A model generated the notes under the pieces. That model searched no databases and was not told where the DNA came from. It saw only the letters and a list, made by a program, of their open reading frames with translations. Both the position numbers and the translations under genes were made by a program. Shown here piece by piece: positions 32,327-41,278 of a DNA stretch of 64,000 nt (positions are counted from its first letter, which is position 1; each line of letters begins with the position of its first letter). The stretch spans positions 124,001 to 188,000 of the forward strand of contig JAIEQJ010000022.1 of assembly GCA_019747815.1 (NCBI GenBank), in the 5' to 3' direction. Source of the DNA: Hyphomonadaceae bacterium (GTDB lineage: Bacteria; Pseudomonadota; Alphaproteobacteria; Rhizobiales; Hyphomicrobiaceae).

Positions 32327-33798
32327 AACGATCCGCCGGTGGTGAAGCGGTCGTCGTCGCCGGAGCCGTCCGGGGTGTCCTCCCTGGGCGACCAGCCCCC
32401 GCGGCTGGAGGGCTCGCGCCATCCCCCGCCCCAGGAGCCGCCCCCTCCCCCTCCCCCGGGAATGGGAAAGGGGAAGGGAAAGGTCGGGGCGCCGAAATCC
32501 GGCCGGCCGCGCGGGCCCCGGTATCGGTAGCCGCCGCGCAGGAGGTCCCACAGCACGCCGCTGCTGGCCGCGCCCTGCAGCACCCGCCTGAGCACCTCGG
32601 CGATGTCGCCGTCGTTGCCGAAGGTGGCGTGCGGATGGTCGTAGCCGGCGCCGCGGAAGCGGTCGCGCACCTGCTGCACCTCCAGGCGGCGGCGCGCCAG
32701 CGCCTGGGCGGAGCGGCGCAGGTCGGCCACCTCGGCCTCCGTCTTGCTCACGCCGGCATCGATGTTCTCGATTCTGCGCACCATGGCATCGTCGGCGCCT
32801 GTGGGCGTGCGTCGCGCCTCCAGATAGAGCGCGGCGAGATCATCCTTGCTGTCGGCGGCCGCGATCGTCTCCAGGGCCTGATTGTAGGCGGGGTTGCTGC
32901 CGCCGCTGACGAGCCCGCTGCGCTCCTCGTCGATCCTGCGCAGCAGCCCGTGCTTCTCCTCCAGCGCCTGGTCGGCCGCCGCCAGCCGGTGGCGCACCTC
33001 CGCCAAAACCCGCTCCTTGGCCTCGATGCCCGCCTCGATCATGGCCCGCCGCTCGATGTCCGCCAGCGCGCCCAAGCGCTCCGCCGCCTCGGCGCGCTTG
33101 GCGGTCGCATGCTCTCTCAGCCGCAGGGGGATCTCGATCAGGGTTGCGTAGTTCGCGCGCACATCGTCAAAGCCGATGAAGTCCGCGGCCATGCGGTCGA
33201 TCATCTTCACGAAACGGCCCGATTGATAGGCGGACGTGCCGAACTTGCGGGCCCACAGGTAGGCAAACAGCGCATCCTCGTCGTAGGGCCTGCGCTTGGC
33301 GCCAAGCTCGGCCTCCGAGGTGGTCGCCTTCGTGTCCGCCTCGGCGGCAATGGCGTCCGCTTCGGCCTGCGCGCGCTTGGCCGCCTGCCACGCGGCGCCC
33401 GCCTGCACCCTGGTCTCGGTCTCGGCCCGCAGGGCCTCCACCGCTGCCAGCGCCTCCTCCACCGCGGCGGCGGCGGCATTGCGCGGCGTTTCCGCGGCCG
33501 CAACCTCCCCCACCAGCCGCTCGCGCCGCTCCGCGACGGCGGCGATGCGCAGGCGGTAGTCGTCGAGGATCTGCGCCGCACGGCGCTCGCCGGCATCCAG
33601 GCTGTTGAGCAGCCGGCCCGCCGCCATCTCGTCGAGCTTGATGCGGGCCAGCTCGCGCAGGGCGGTGCTGCGCTCCTTGCGCAGCCGCTCCGTCTCCCCG
33701 ACGGCCGAGCGCAAGGCGGTGTCGAGCTGGCCTTCCTCCCTGTGAAGATTGGCGATCGTTGCCTCGATCGAGGCCAGCGTCTGTCGTCCGGTCCACAT
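32323..33798 (-). CDS. Coiled-coil protein with Gly/Pro-rich tail (third gene of a conserved cassette)
   Basis: I do not recognise a named family. The 491-residue product is almost entirely helical, with long coiled-coil stretches rich in Ala, Glu, Arg (residues about 10-150 and 210-370). It ends in a low-complexity tail with FPFPFPIPGGGGGGG and a final TTGGSF. No signal peptide or membrane span is seen. It follows the DUF6384-like gene by ten bases on the same strand, so the three genes down from 35957 form one operon. The start MWTGRQTL is chosen because upstream residues overlap the preceding gene. The stop TAG comes from the CTAG element. Confidence 0.8.
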   Translation of the reverse strand: MWTGRQTLASIEATIANLHREEGQLDTALRSAVGETERLRKERSTALRELARIKLDEMAAGRLLNSLDAGERRAAQILDDYRLRIAAVAERRERLVGEVAAAETPRNAAAAAVEEALAAVEALRAETETRVQAGAAWQAAKRAQAEADAIAAEADTKATTSEAELGAKRRPYDEDALFAYLWARKFGTSAYQSGRFVKMIDRMAADFIGFDDVRANYATLIEIPLRLREHATAKRAEAAERLGALADIERRAMIEAGIEAKERVLAEVRHRLAAADQALEEKHGLLRRIDEERSGLVSGGSNPAYNQALETIAAADSKDDLAALYLEARRTPTGADDAMVRRIENIDAGVSKTEAEVADLRRSAQALARRRLEVQQVRDRFRGAGYDHPHATFGNDGDIAEVLRRVLQGAASSGVLWDLLRGGYRYRGPRGRPDFGAPTFPFPFPIPGGGGGGGSWGGGWREPSSRGGWSPREDTPDGSGDDDRFTTGGSF

Positions 33799-33808
33799 CA
33801 GGCGTCCC

Positions 33809-34753
33809 TTACCATTGCGTGATAAAGCCGCCTTCGAACGGCATGAGATAGTCGATGGCGAGCACGCCGCGCCGCTTGATCCCGAACCGGTTGCGCTGCA
33901 CGATGCCGTCCTCGCGCTTGTCCTGCGCCACGGCATCGAACACGGCTTGCGGCACGCGCACGCCGAACTTCGTCACCGTCTCGGTGGCGCCGGTCTCCTC
34001 GTTGCGGATCGGCAGGCTCAGCCTGCGGCCGTCGGGCGCCACGGCTTCCACGATAACATAATAGTTGCGCGCCGCGCTCTTGCCTGGCGGCCGGCGCCAC
34101 ACCCCCGTGCTTTCGCCCGGGCGCGACACGATGGTCAGCGTGTACTCGCGGGCGACCTCCTCGCGCAGCGCGGCGAGCTCGCCGTTGACCTTGCTGGCGC
34201 CTGCACGGTCGCCGCCGCGGATCAGCCGCTCGCCGTCGGCGAGCAGGGCATTGGCCTTCTGCTTGGCGGCGTCGTCGCTGGCGATGGCCAGCACATCCGC
34301 ATGCGCCTGCCGCAGGGCCTTGGGCAGCGTCTCGGTGATCTCCAGGCGCGTGCGCTCTACGGCGAGCTGGGCCGGCCGGGTGACCAGGACATGGTAGCCC
34401 GTGAGGCCTGCCGCCGCCAACGCGACGAGTGCCGCGGCACGCTTGCCGAAGGTCTCCCGGCGCGCCCACAGGGTCAGCAGCGACCGCCTCCATCCCCGCG
34501 GCGGCGGTGTGTAGACGAACCGGCTCTCCTTCAGGGCCTTGACGCCGTCGGCCAGCACGCGATCCGGAACGTCGATGCCCTGATCCTGGTAGATCTTGCG
34601 CAGCCGCGCGATCAGCTCGGCCTCGCGATCCTCCTCGCTCAGCTCGCGCCGCACCAAGTCCTCGCGGTGGCGCAGCGTGTCCACCACGTCCATGGCGATC
34701 ATGATGTCGTCGAGCGTCTGCGGCTTGCCGGCGGCAACCGCGGTCTCGGTCAT
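33809..34753 (-). CDS. DUF6384-like single-span membrane protein (second gene of cassette)
   Basis: The 314-residue protein has a cytoplasmic helical N-terminal part (TLDDIMIAMDVVDTLRHRED, ELIARLRKIYQDQGIDVPD), one membrane span (AAALVALAAAGLTGYHVLV), and a C-terminal half with a helical stretch and a beta-rich end (NYYVIVEAVAPDGRRLSLPI, GVLAIDYLMPFEGGFITQW). It resembles proteins annotated DUF6384, with no known activity. It starts 25 bases after the first gene and ends ten bases before the third. The single span suggests it anchors the cassette's helical proteins at the membrane. Confidence 0.8.
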   Translation of the reverse strand: MTETAVAAGKPQTLDDIMIAMDVVDTLRHREDLVRRELSEEDREAELIARLRKIYQDQGIDVPDRVLADGVKALKESRFVYTPPPRGWRRSLLTLWARRETFGKRAAALVALAAAGLTGYHVLVTRPAQLAVERTRLEITETLPKALRQAHADVLAIASDDAAKQKANALLADGERLIRGGDRAGASKVNGELAALREEVAREYTLTIVSRPGESTGVWRRPPGKSAARNYYVIVEAVAPDGRRLSLPIRNEETGATETVTKFGVRVPQAVFDAVAQDKREDGIVQRNRFGIKRRGVLAIDYLMPFEGGFITQW

Positions 34754-34778
34754 GTCTGCACCTCGCAGTCGGCTCGAA

Positions 34779-35957
34779 TCAGGCCGCTTTAGGCAAGGTG
34801 TCCGCGGCAGCAATGAGGCGGGCGATGCGCTTCTTGCCGTCTTCCACCGCCTCGCGGATCTCGGCTGAATTCTGCGTCGAGAGCTTGCGCATCTCGGCGA
34901 TGATCTCGGTCGAGCGCTCCTGGAAGGTGACGACGCTGTCCACCAGCTTCTTGACGGCGTCGGCGCGGATGGTGGGGCCATAGCCGCTGCGCACCGCCGC
35001 TTCCGTGACCTTGTCGCCCACCTCCGACAGGGTCTCCAGGCTCTTGGACATGCCTTCCTTCATGGCGTCCAGCGTCTTGGTGGATTCGTGCAGCCCGAAC
35101 ATGCCCGTGAACGAGGCCTTGAGCGCCGTCAGCACGCTGTCGTTGGTGGAGAAGAAGGTGACGGCCTGGGCGTAGACCCGCTCCTTGGCCGACGTGGTCT
35201 GCATCAGCCGCGCCATGATCACCTCGGACGTGTTGTAGGAGATGGTCAGGTTGTCGGACAGGTCCTTGGCGATCTGATAGCGCTTCTCCTCGTCCTGGGT
35301 CCGGCGCAGGTGCTCGTCGCGCGTCAGCTCCAGCTTGGCCCGCTCGGCGGGCTCGGTGCCCTTGAACTCGGCCACCTTCTTGGTCTCCTCCTGCAGCGCG
35401 GTCCTGGCGGCTTCGAGCTTGGCCTCGGCCTGCTTCAGCACCTCGAGCGCCATCACCTCCGCATGCTTCAGGGCGCCGCGATAGTCGCGGTAGGCGTCCA
35501 GTATCTTCGCCTCGCGCTCGATCTGGTTCTTGGTCTCCTTGGTCACCGACAGGTAGGTCTTGCGGATCTTCTCGAACCGGTCGGCGATGTCGCCGCGGGC
35601 GATCTTCATCCACATGTTGGTGCCGCGCTCGAGGATGTCGAGCTTGCCGTCGGCCACCTGGTCGACCAGCCGCTTGGAATCGTCGCGGATCGAGTTGAAG
35701 CCGTTGGTGATGTCCTGGTAGCGCTCGCCGATCTCCATCTTGGCGGTCTGCTCGCGCACCACCTCGTTGAACACCTCGGCCTGCCCCAGCGTGCGGGCGA
35801 TGAGCGCGATCTTGTCCTTGTCGAGGTCCGAGATCTTCTCCAAGAGCGCGTTGATCGGTGCCGGATCGGCCTTCTCCGGCATCAGCCCCATCTCCCTCAG
35901 CGCCGAGGAAGCCTTGTCCAGGTATTGCAACGGCGATTTGATTGCGACTTGCGCCAT
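34779..35957 (-). CDS. Helical TelA-like protein (first gene of cassette)
   Basis: The 392-residue protein is helical throughout, without signal peptide or membrane span. Its length and closing pattern (DLSDNLTISYNTSEVIMARL, ALKASFTGMFGL, VVTFQERSTEIIAEMRKL, then a charged last helix) recall the toxic-anion-resistance TelA family, though identity looks low and the link is my inference. Related proteins are often loosely annotated 'cell surface protein', which the lack of an export signal does not support. It leads an operon with the DUF6384-like and coiled-coil genes. A palindromic repeat lies directly upstream. Confidence 0.8.
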   Translation of the reverse strand: MAQVAIKSPLQYLDKASSALREMGLMPEKADPAPINALLEKISDLDKDKIALIARTLGQAEVFNEVVREQTAKMEIGERYQDITNGFNSIRDDSKRLVDQVADGKLDILERGTNMWMKIARGDIADRFEKIRKTYLSVTKETKNQIEREAKILDAYRDYRGALKHAEVMALEVLKQAEAKLEAARTALQEETKKVAEFKGTEPAERAKLELTRDEHLRRTQDEEKRYQIAKDLSDNLTISYNTSEVIMARLMQTTSAKERVYAQAVTFFSTNDSVLTALKASFTGMFGLHESTKTLDAMKEGMSKSLETLSEVGDKVTEAAVRSGYGPTIRADAVKKLVDSVVTFQERSTEIIAEMRKLSTQNSAEIREAVEDGKKRIARLIAAADTLPKAA

Positions 35958-35993
35958 GTCATCCTCCTCGAGCGAGCTGCGTCATACCCACGA

Positions 35994-36117
35994 GCCGGAG
36001 TTCCACCCTGTCATCCCGGAATTGCGCGGCAAGCGCAATATCCGGGACCCAGGGCCACAATTGATCGCGGCTGCGCGCTCACGCGCTCCGGCCGGGATGA
36101 CAGGGTGAAACTCCGGC
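35994..36117. repeat. GTCATCCCGG-type palindromic repeat with long inverted ends (copy 4)
   Basis: The ends GCCGGAGTTCCACCCTGTCA and, inverted, TGACAGGGTGAAACTCCGGC match over about 25 bases with one difference. Inner parts carry ATATCCGGGACCCAGG and GCCGGGATGAC. This is the longest copy of the family in the window. The surrounding gap 35958-36310 holds no gene that I can support. Confidence 0.88.
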
Positions 36118-36310
36118 TTGCCGACATCACGTCTGCCGGCCGAGTTGCCTGACGGGGTGTTGCGTGGGCCGCTGTCCTGTGGCGAGCAAACCCCGAAAAT
36201 GCGAACCGGGCAAGGCAAAGCTGCGTGTGCATCGGCGATTGCCAGTCCAATGCAAACGCCGGCCTGCGGAGGCCGGCGTTCCTTCTAGCAGGGAAGCCCC
36301 AAGAGCGGGC

Positions 36311-36715
36311 TCAGCACCTGCACGCCCGGGAAACCGGCCGGTGGTTGATCTGGACGGTCTGGCCGGTCGTGATGGTCCGGGTCGGCAGCGTGGCCGTCTG
36401 CGCGACGTTCTGGGTCTGGCGCAGGATCACGGTGCGGTTGTGGACCCGCGTCACGACATTCACCCGCATGACGGGCTGCACGCGCGTGACGTTGACGATG
36501 CGTGTGACGTGCTTTTGATAGTTCGTGCGGTTGACGTCTCTGTAGCGCGTGACGTTTCTGACGCTCTGCACGGTCTTGTACCGGTAGACCGTGTTCACCT
36601 TGGAGGCAGGCCGATTGCATTCGGCGCATTGTGCCTGGGCCGGCACTTGCGCGCTGACCGCCATGGCGCCAGCCAAGGCTGCCACGCCAAACAGTCCCTT
36701 CAGAGACTTCTTCAT
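36311..36715 (-). CDS. Exported V-T-R-repeat protein, unknown function
   Basis: The 134-residue product has a signal peptide (SLKGLFGVAALAGAMAVSAQ, cleavage near AQA). The mature part is dominated by a loose repeat of hydrophobic-Thr/Asn-Arg triplets (NVTRYRDVNRT, HVTRIVNVTRV, VNVVTRVHNRTV). The Val/Thr/Arg alternation would favour extended beta strands. A CxxC (CAEC) follows the signal and CRC ends the protein, so disulfides are possible. I recognise no family. Confidence 0.72.
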   Translation of the reverse strand: MKKSLKGLFGVAALAGAMAVSAQVPAQAQCAECNRPASKVNTVYRYKTVQSVRNVTRYRDVNRTNYQKHVTRIVNVTRVQPVMRVNVVTRVHNRTVILRQTQNVAQTATLPTRTITTGQTVQINHRPVSRACRC

Positions 36716-36953
36716 GTCCGTTTTCTCCTGAGTGAAATCGACGCTGCTTCTATCGTTCCGCCGGCTCTGCGATTTCCCCGCAACGGCTCCCCTTCAGCAA
36801 TCGGATGTTCCCCTGAGCGAAAACAGCGAAGGCCCTGAGATTAACGAAGAAAATGCCGCACCTGTGCGGCTGCGACTGCCCTGGTTTCGCCAGATTGCGC
36901 CCCCCACCTAGCAGGACTGCTAGCAATACAAATAAAATGCAGGGGAAATCAGC

Positions 36954-37772
36954 ATGCGCAGAGTTCTTCAGGCCGCGGGCGCGGCCCTCTTTGCATTTGC
37001 GGTGTCGCCGGCAGAGGCGAAATCGCACACCGACTGCCAGCCGCAAGCCATCCGCGACCTTCAGCGCCTCTCGCCGCAGGGACACGCCATCTATTCGGCG
37101 ATGGCGGACAAGAAGCAGTTCCTGTTCTTTCTGAAGTGCGACAATGTCCAGCTCGGGCTCGCCACCGCGGTCCACGAGTCGGTGCACATGCTGACCGAGG
37201 AGAGGAATGCCTACCCGCTGATTGGCGGCGGATCCGCCAAGCGGGTGCCGCAGGTCGCGCGCTTTTATGCGCCGCGGGAGACCGCCAGGAGGTTCGACCA
37301 GGGCGACATCTACGTCCAGACCTACATGCGGCGCGGAGCAGCCTCCTCAGCGGACGACTTCGCCTATCTCCTGGATGAGCTGAATGCCTACAGCCACGAC
37401 CTCAACTCGGCGACCAAGCTGATGGCTCTGCACAAGGGCGGGGGCCAGGTCGATCACCGCGCGGGCCTGGCGGCGTTGATGTCCTTCCTGATGGCCTATG
37501 CGGATACCGCGCAACAGCACAAGCCGGCGACCTGGCAGGGCCTGCAGCGCCCCGAGGTGAAGGAGCTCGTGCAGACGCTGTGGACCCAGGCCGATTCCGT
37601 GCTTGCAGGCTCCATGAGCATCCCGGGGCTGGGCGGGGAGAAATACGTCAAGTTCCTGTGCAACCCGTCCAACAGCCGCGCCCTCGGCGAGCTGCTGGGC
37701 CGGGCGCCGGTGAGCGCGCGCGTCTGCGGACCTGCAGGGACCGCCGCCTCGCAGAGCAGCCTCACGCGCTGA
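36954..37772 (+). CDS. Exported protein with HExxH motif, putative zinc metalloprotease
   Basis: The 272-residue product starts with a signal peptide (VLQAAGAALFAFAVSPAEAK). Residues near 73-77 read HESVH, within TAVHESVHMLTEERNAYPL, which fits the zincin HExxH. LDELNAYSHDL further on could supply a third ligand. Cys residues at CQPQ, LKCDN, LCNPS and VCGP could form disulfides. AGGGGA lies six bases before the ATG. I know no named family, so a protease role is a hypothesis from the motif alone. The reading frame on the opposite strand is a shadow. Confidence 0.75.
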   Translation: MRRVLQAAGAALFAFAVSPAEAKSHTDCQPQAIRDLQRLSPQGHAIYSAMADKKQFLFFLKCDNVQLGLATAVHESVHMLTEERNAYPLIGGGSAKRVPQVARFYAPRETARRFDQGDIYVQTYMRRGAASSADDFAYLLDELNAYSHDLNSATKLMALHKGGGQVDHRAGLAALMSFLMAYADTAQQHKPATWQGLQRPEVKELVQTLWTQADSVLAGSMSIPGLGGEKYVKFLCNPSNSRALGELLGRAPVSARVCGPAGTAASQSSLTR

Positions 37773-37787
37773 TCGGCTGGCGGCCCG

Positions 37788-37862
37788 CGCACGTCCACGC
37801 AAGACACGTCCACCCAAGACACGTCCACCCAAGACACGTCCACCCAAGACACGTCCACCCAA
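37788..37862. repeat. Tandem repeat, 15-bp unit, 4 perfect copies plus 1 variant
   Basis: GACACGTCCACCCAA is repeated exactly at 37803, 37818, 37833 and 37848, preceded by the variant CGCACGTCCACGCAA at 37788. It lies in the short gap between two convergent genes. Confidence 0.97.
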
Positions 37863-37905
37863 GGCTGGGCCTAAGCCAGGCCTTGGGTGGTTGTCTGCAA
37901 ACCCC

Positions 37906-39030
37906 CTACCGGGTGCTGGTGCCGTTCTGCTCGAAGGCGGGCGCGGTGCGCAGCAGGTCCTTGGCCACGTCCATGATCAGGTGCCCGCTGTTGTCGCGCC
38001 GCTCCACCAGCAGCACCGCCAGCGGCACGGCGATGTCCTTGTCGCCGATGCCGAGGAACCGGCCGACGCCGATGACGGCGGCGTTGATCTTGCCGTCGGG
38101 TCCGATCAGCAGGTCCTTGACGACGCCGATCCGCTCGCCGGCGCGATTGTAGATCTCCTGGTTGTGATAGGTGCTGATGGACGTCCAGCCCTCGAACCTC
38201 TTCGTGAGGTAGAGGGACTTGTCGTCGGCGCGCGGCACCGCGCGCGCGGGCACGGATGCCGTCTTCGTCTCAGCCGTCTTCGTCTCTGCCGTGGGATTGG
38301 GGGCGTCGGCGCTCGGCAGCAGGTACCACAAGAGCCCGGCAATCGCGAGCAGCGGCAGGGCCCAGTACGCCCAGCTTGCCCTGTATCCGCTCGCCTCGTT
38401 CGCGGCCTGCTGCACTTGCGCGCTGGTCGGCCGGGGGTAGGCCGCTTGCGGACCGTCGAAGACGCGCGCATCGGAAGGTGCGGCGCCAATGCCCTCGCGT
38501 GCTCCCTTGGTGCCGAGCAGGCTGGAAAGCCCGGCCGGAACGGCGGCCGCAAACTGATCCTTCTGGTCCGTCAGCATGCGCGCCAGCCCGCCCGTCTCCA
38601 GGCCCGCCGTGCGCTGCTCGCGGCCCAGCACACCGAGGACGATCGGCGCCAGCATGCCCATCAGGCTGCGCGCGGAGCCTTCGCCGATACCGGCAAATTT
38701 GCTCACGCTCGAGATCAGTGTGCCGAGCGCTCCGCTGCCCAGCAGCGATGCGAGCACGCTGCCGCCTCGTTCCTGCAGCTGGGCGTTGCTGCCGATCGCG
38801 CTGGTCAGGGTCGACAGCAGTCCGACCGGCTGCTCGGCAATGGCGCCTGCCAACTGCCGTGCTCCGCCGGGCTTGGCGACCAGGTCGGCCAGCCCTCCGA
38901 GTATGGCGGGCACGGACGCATCGGCCGCCTTCTGCGCCGTCGTGGCGTCGAGACCGGTCGCAGAGGCCATTTTGCCGATGATTTCCGGCGTCAAAAAGCG
39001 CGACACGGCCGCTATGATACTGTCGGTCAT
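37906..39030 (-). CDS. DUF937 (YidB-like) - transmembrane - PRC-barrel fusion protein
   Basis: The 374-residue product has an N-terminal DUF937 domain (residues about 5-150: VSRFLTPEIIGKMASATG, ASVPAILGGLADLV, LMGMLAPIVLGVLG). A linker and one membrane span (YWALPLLAIAGLLWYLLP) at about residue 225 follow. The C-terminal part is a PRC-barrel (EIYNRAGERIGVVKDLLIG, GKINAAVIGVGRFLGIGDKD, AVPLAVLLV). The repeated TAETKTAETKTAS before the barrel is low complexity. PRC-barrels bind metabolites or proteins at membranes; DUF937 has no known role. Confidence 0.88.
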   Translation of the reverse strand: MTDSIIAAVSRFLTPEIIGKMASATGLDATTAQKAADASVPAILGGLADLVAKPGGARQLAGAIAEQPVGLLSTLTSAIGSNAQLQERGGSVLASLLGSGALGTLISSVSKFAGIGEGSARSLMGMLAPIVLGVLGREQRTAGLETGGLARMLTDQKDQFAAAVPAGLSSLLGTKGAREGIGAAPSDARVFDGPQAAYPRPTSAQVQQAANEASGYRASWAYWALPLLAIAGLLWYLLPSADAPNPTAETKTAETKTASVPARAVPRADDKSLYLTKRFEGWTSISTYHNQEIYNRAGERIGVVKDLLIGPDGKINAAVIGVGRFLGIGDKDIAVPLAVLLVERRDNSGHLIMDVAKDLLRTAPAFEQNGTSTR

Positions 39031-39636
39031 TTGAAACGGTCCTTTGGGCTGGAGCTCAACTTACGGTCGCTGGCGATATGGAGCTTCGTGTCTTTCTGCT
39101 TCCCTGCGGTGCGAGGAGGCTGCAAAGAAGTCCGCGCTCGATGTTTATCGCGTGCAGTCTTCATCGCATCGCGCCACGGCAGCCAGCGTCGTACGGCCGG
39201 CCGGGTGCGGGATATCGGGCAGGTCCCCCAATTTCGCCATTGCTTTTCCCGATCTGCATCTTGAGAGGCCGTGTCCCGGCCTCGCAGCAGGGCGTGGGGC
39301 CAGGACACGGCAAGTTGGCAGGGGGCTACGGGGGAGGAAGCCATTGTGCGGCCCGAGGGAAGGGGCAGCACCCTGCAAGGGGTAGCATGGCCCGCCCTTC
39401 CCCCGCCGGTAATCGGCAAAAACACCAGTTTGCGCGTCGCTTATTGCTGAGTCTGCCCCCGCGGGGCCCGTCGGCTGCGCGCGCGGCCGATCCAACAAAC
39501 CTAATGATCGATTGTCATATATCTTATAACGACCAACAGTAAGTAGGACAGATCATTAATCGTTTTCACCACGATGCTCTTGAGGCACCTCCTGTCACAC
39601 TTCTAGTCTCCTGAGGATCGCAGCAGGAGATACGGC
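39031..39636. other. Intergenic region upstream of the two-component system
   Basis: I support no gene in these 606 bases; open frames here are Arg-rich and lack ribosome sites. The last 130 bases are markedly AT-rich (for example TCATATATCTTATAACG near 39520), so the promoter of the kinase operon probably lies there. Confidence 0.55.
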
Positions 39637-41235
39637 ATGCCACCCAGAGTTGCCCTCGGAGGCGTACGGTCTGACGCCTTTCTGCCGCCCGCGGAGCATT
39701 CAAGCCAACCCAGAGTTGTGCAATTCAAGTCCAAGGTCGAGGCCGAAACGCACAACCTCGATATGATATTCAATTCATTAAACGTGTGCTTTCTCAGGAT
39801 GAACCGTGAGCATATTATTACAGATGCCAATCCGACTGCCCTGCAGTTCTTGCAAGGCGCCAGATATGAGGTTGTCGGACAGAGTTTCAATAATGTATTT
39901 CACGGACTAGGCGCGAGCATTCTGAGAGATGCGGTCAAGGGCGCGAGCTTCACGAACTGCAAGCTGCAATCGGCCCGCCATCCGCACCGCTGGGTCGATC
40001 TGCACATTCACCCCGATCACCTCGGTGCGATCGTGTTCTTCAAGGACATCATCGAGAGACGGCTTCCGGGCCGCAGCACGAGCCGCACGAGCGAGCTTCT
40101 GCAGGCCTCCCTCAATTCCCTGTCCGCCCATGTCGTCGTGCTCGACAAGACCGGCACGATTGTCGCATCGAACCTCGCATGGCAGCGCTTCGCCGCCGCC
40201 AACAACCTCGCGGGCTCACCGAGCGATCGTTGCTCCGCAAGCTACCTCTCGCTGTACGACGATTTGCCGGAGTTCGGTCCGCAGGCGCAAGCCATCAAGA
40301 AGGGCCTGACATCAGTTCTGTCGGGGCGCCGCCTCGGCATGCGCCAGGTCTACAAGTGGCAGGAGACCGGCGGCGGGGCCCGCTGGTTCGAGCTCAGTGC
40401 GTCGCGCCTCGATTGCGATCGCGAAACGCATTTTGTCGTGGTCAACGATGATGTGACCGCGATCAAGGAGGCCGAGCAGGCGCTCGGCGAGGCCGCCGAG
40501 AATCTGCTGTCGCTGCAGGAGGAGGAGCGCCAGCGCATTTCCGAGGAGCTGCACGATTCCACCGCCCAGCATCTGGTCGCCGCCGGGCTGAACCTCATGG
40601 GGCTCAGGTCCAGGGTCGAAGCGCGCGGCGAGGTGCTCGAGTTCCTGCAGCGGATCGAGAACTCGCTGAGCGAGGCCTCGCGGGAGCTGCGCACGCTCAC
40701 CTATCTGCTGCATCCCCCGTTCCTGGAGGCCAATGGCCTGCGGGAGACGGTGCGCCGCTATGTGGAAGGCTTCGGCAAGCGCACCGGCGTCACGGCCAAG
40801 CTCAGGATCGGCCAAGGGGTCGATGTCCTGCCCTTTGTGCTGCAGCGGCCGCTCTTTCGCGTGATCCAGGAAGCGTTGGCCAATGTCTACCGGCATGCGT
40901 CGGCCTCGCAGGTCGCCATCGATCTCAGGTGCATTCACCAGCATCTGCACCTGCTGGTCCGCGACAATGGCCATGGCATGGGCGGCGTGGAGCATCTGGG
41001 GCAGAAGCTCAGCGAGCCGGCCTGTCCGGGGGTCGGCATTCCCGGCATCCGTGCCCGCCTGCGCCAGTTCGGCGGCAAGCTCGTCATCAAGTCCGGCCCA
41101 CGGGGCACCATGCTGCACGCCATTGTGCCGATCGCAGCCGAGGCCGCCGATGCTGCGGCCCGTTGGCAGGGTACAGGGAATATCTCCGAGGCTTTCGGGG
41201 TTTCTGCGGATGTTAAGAAGGAGACGCTTCAGTAG
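39637..41235 (+). CDS. PAS-domain sensor histidine kinase, HisKA_3 (NarX/DegS type)
   Basis: The 532-residue kinase has no membrane span, so it senses a cytoplasmic signal. Two PAS-like domains are seen: residues about 40-140 (NSLNVCFLRMNREHIITDAN) and 155-280 (SLSAHVVVLDKTGTIVASN, with FVVVNDDVTAIKEAE at its end). The dimerisation domain has EERQRISEELHDSTAQH with phospho-accepting His306. The ATPase domain shows FRVIQEALANVYRHA (N box) and VRDNGHGMGG (G1). It precedes a LuxR-type response regulator by 43 bases and must be its partner. AGGAG lies seven bases before the ATG. Confidence 0.93.
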   Translation: MPPRVALGGVRSDAFLPPAEHSSQPRVVQFKSKVEAETHNLDMIFNSLNVCFLRMNREHIITDANPTALQFLQGARYEVVGQSFNNVFHGLGASILRDAVKGASFTNCKLQSARHPHRWVDLHIHPDHLGAIVFFKDIIERRLPGRSTSRTSELLQASLNSLSAHVVVLDKTGTIVASNLAWQRFAAANNLAGSPSDRCSASYLSLYDDLPEFGPQAQAIKKGLTSVLSGRRLGMRQVYKWQETGGGARWFELSASRLDCDRETHFVVVNDDVTAIKEAEQALGEAAENLLSLQEEERQRISEELHDSTAQHLVAAGLNLMGLRSRVEARGEVLEFLQRIENSLSEASRELRTLTYLLHPPFLEANGLRETVRRYVEGFGKRTGVTAKLRIGQGVDVLPFVLQRPLFRVIQEALANVYRHASASQVAIDLRCIHQHLHLLVRDNGHGMGGVEHLGQKLSEPACPGVGIPGIRARLRQFGGKLVIKSGPRGTMLHAIVPIAAEAADAAARWQGTGNISEAFGVSADVKKETLQ

Positions 41236-41278
41236 AAGCAATTGAGGGCTCGATGCAAGAAGCCGGTTAAGCGTCCCA

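Noticed and set aside
36750-37187. 145-codon minus-strand frame overlapping the HExxH protein gene
   Set aside because: The opposite frame has a signal peptide, ribosome site and plausible motif; this one has none.
39078-39542. 154-codon plus-strand frame upstream of the histidine kinase
   Set aside because: No ribosome site, Arg/Pro-rich composition and no family; regarded as chance.
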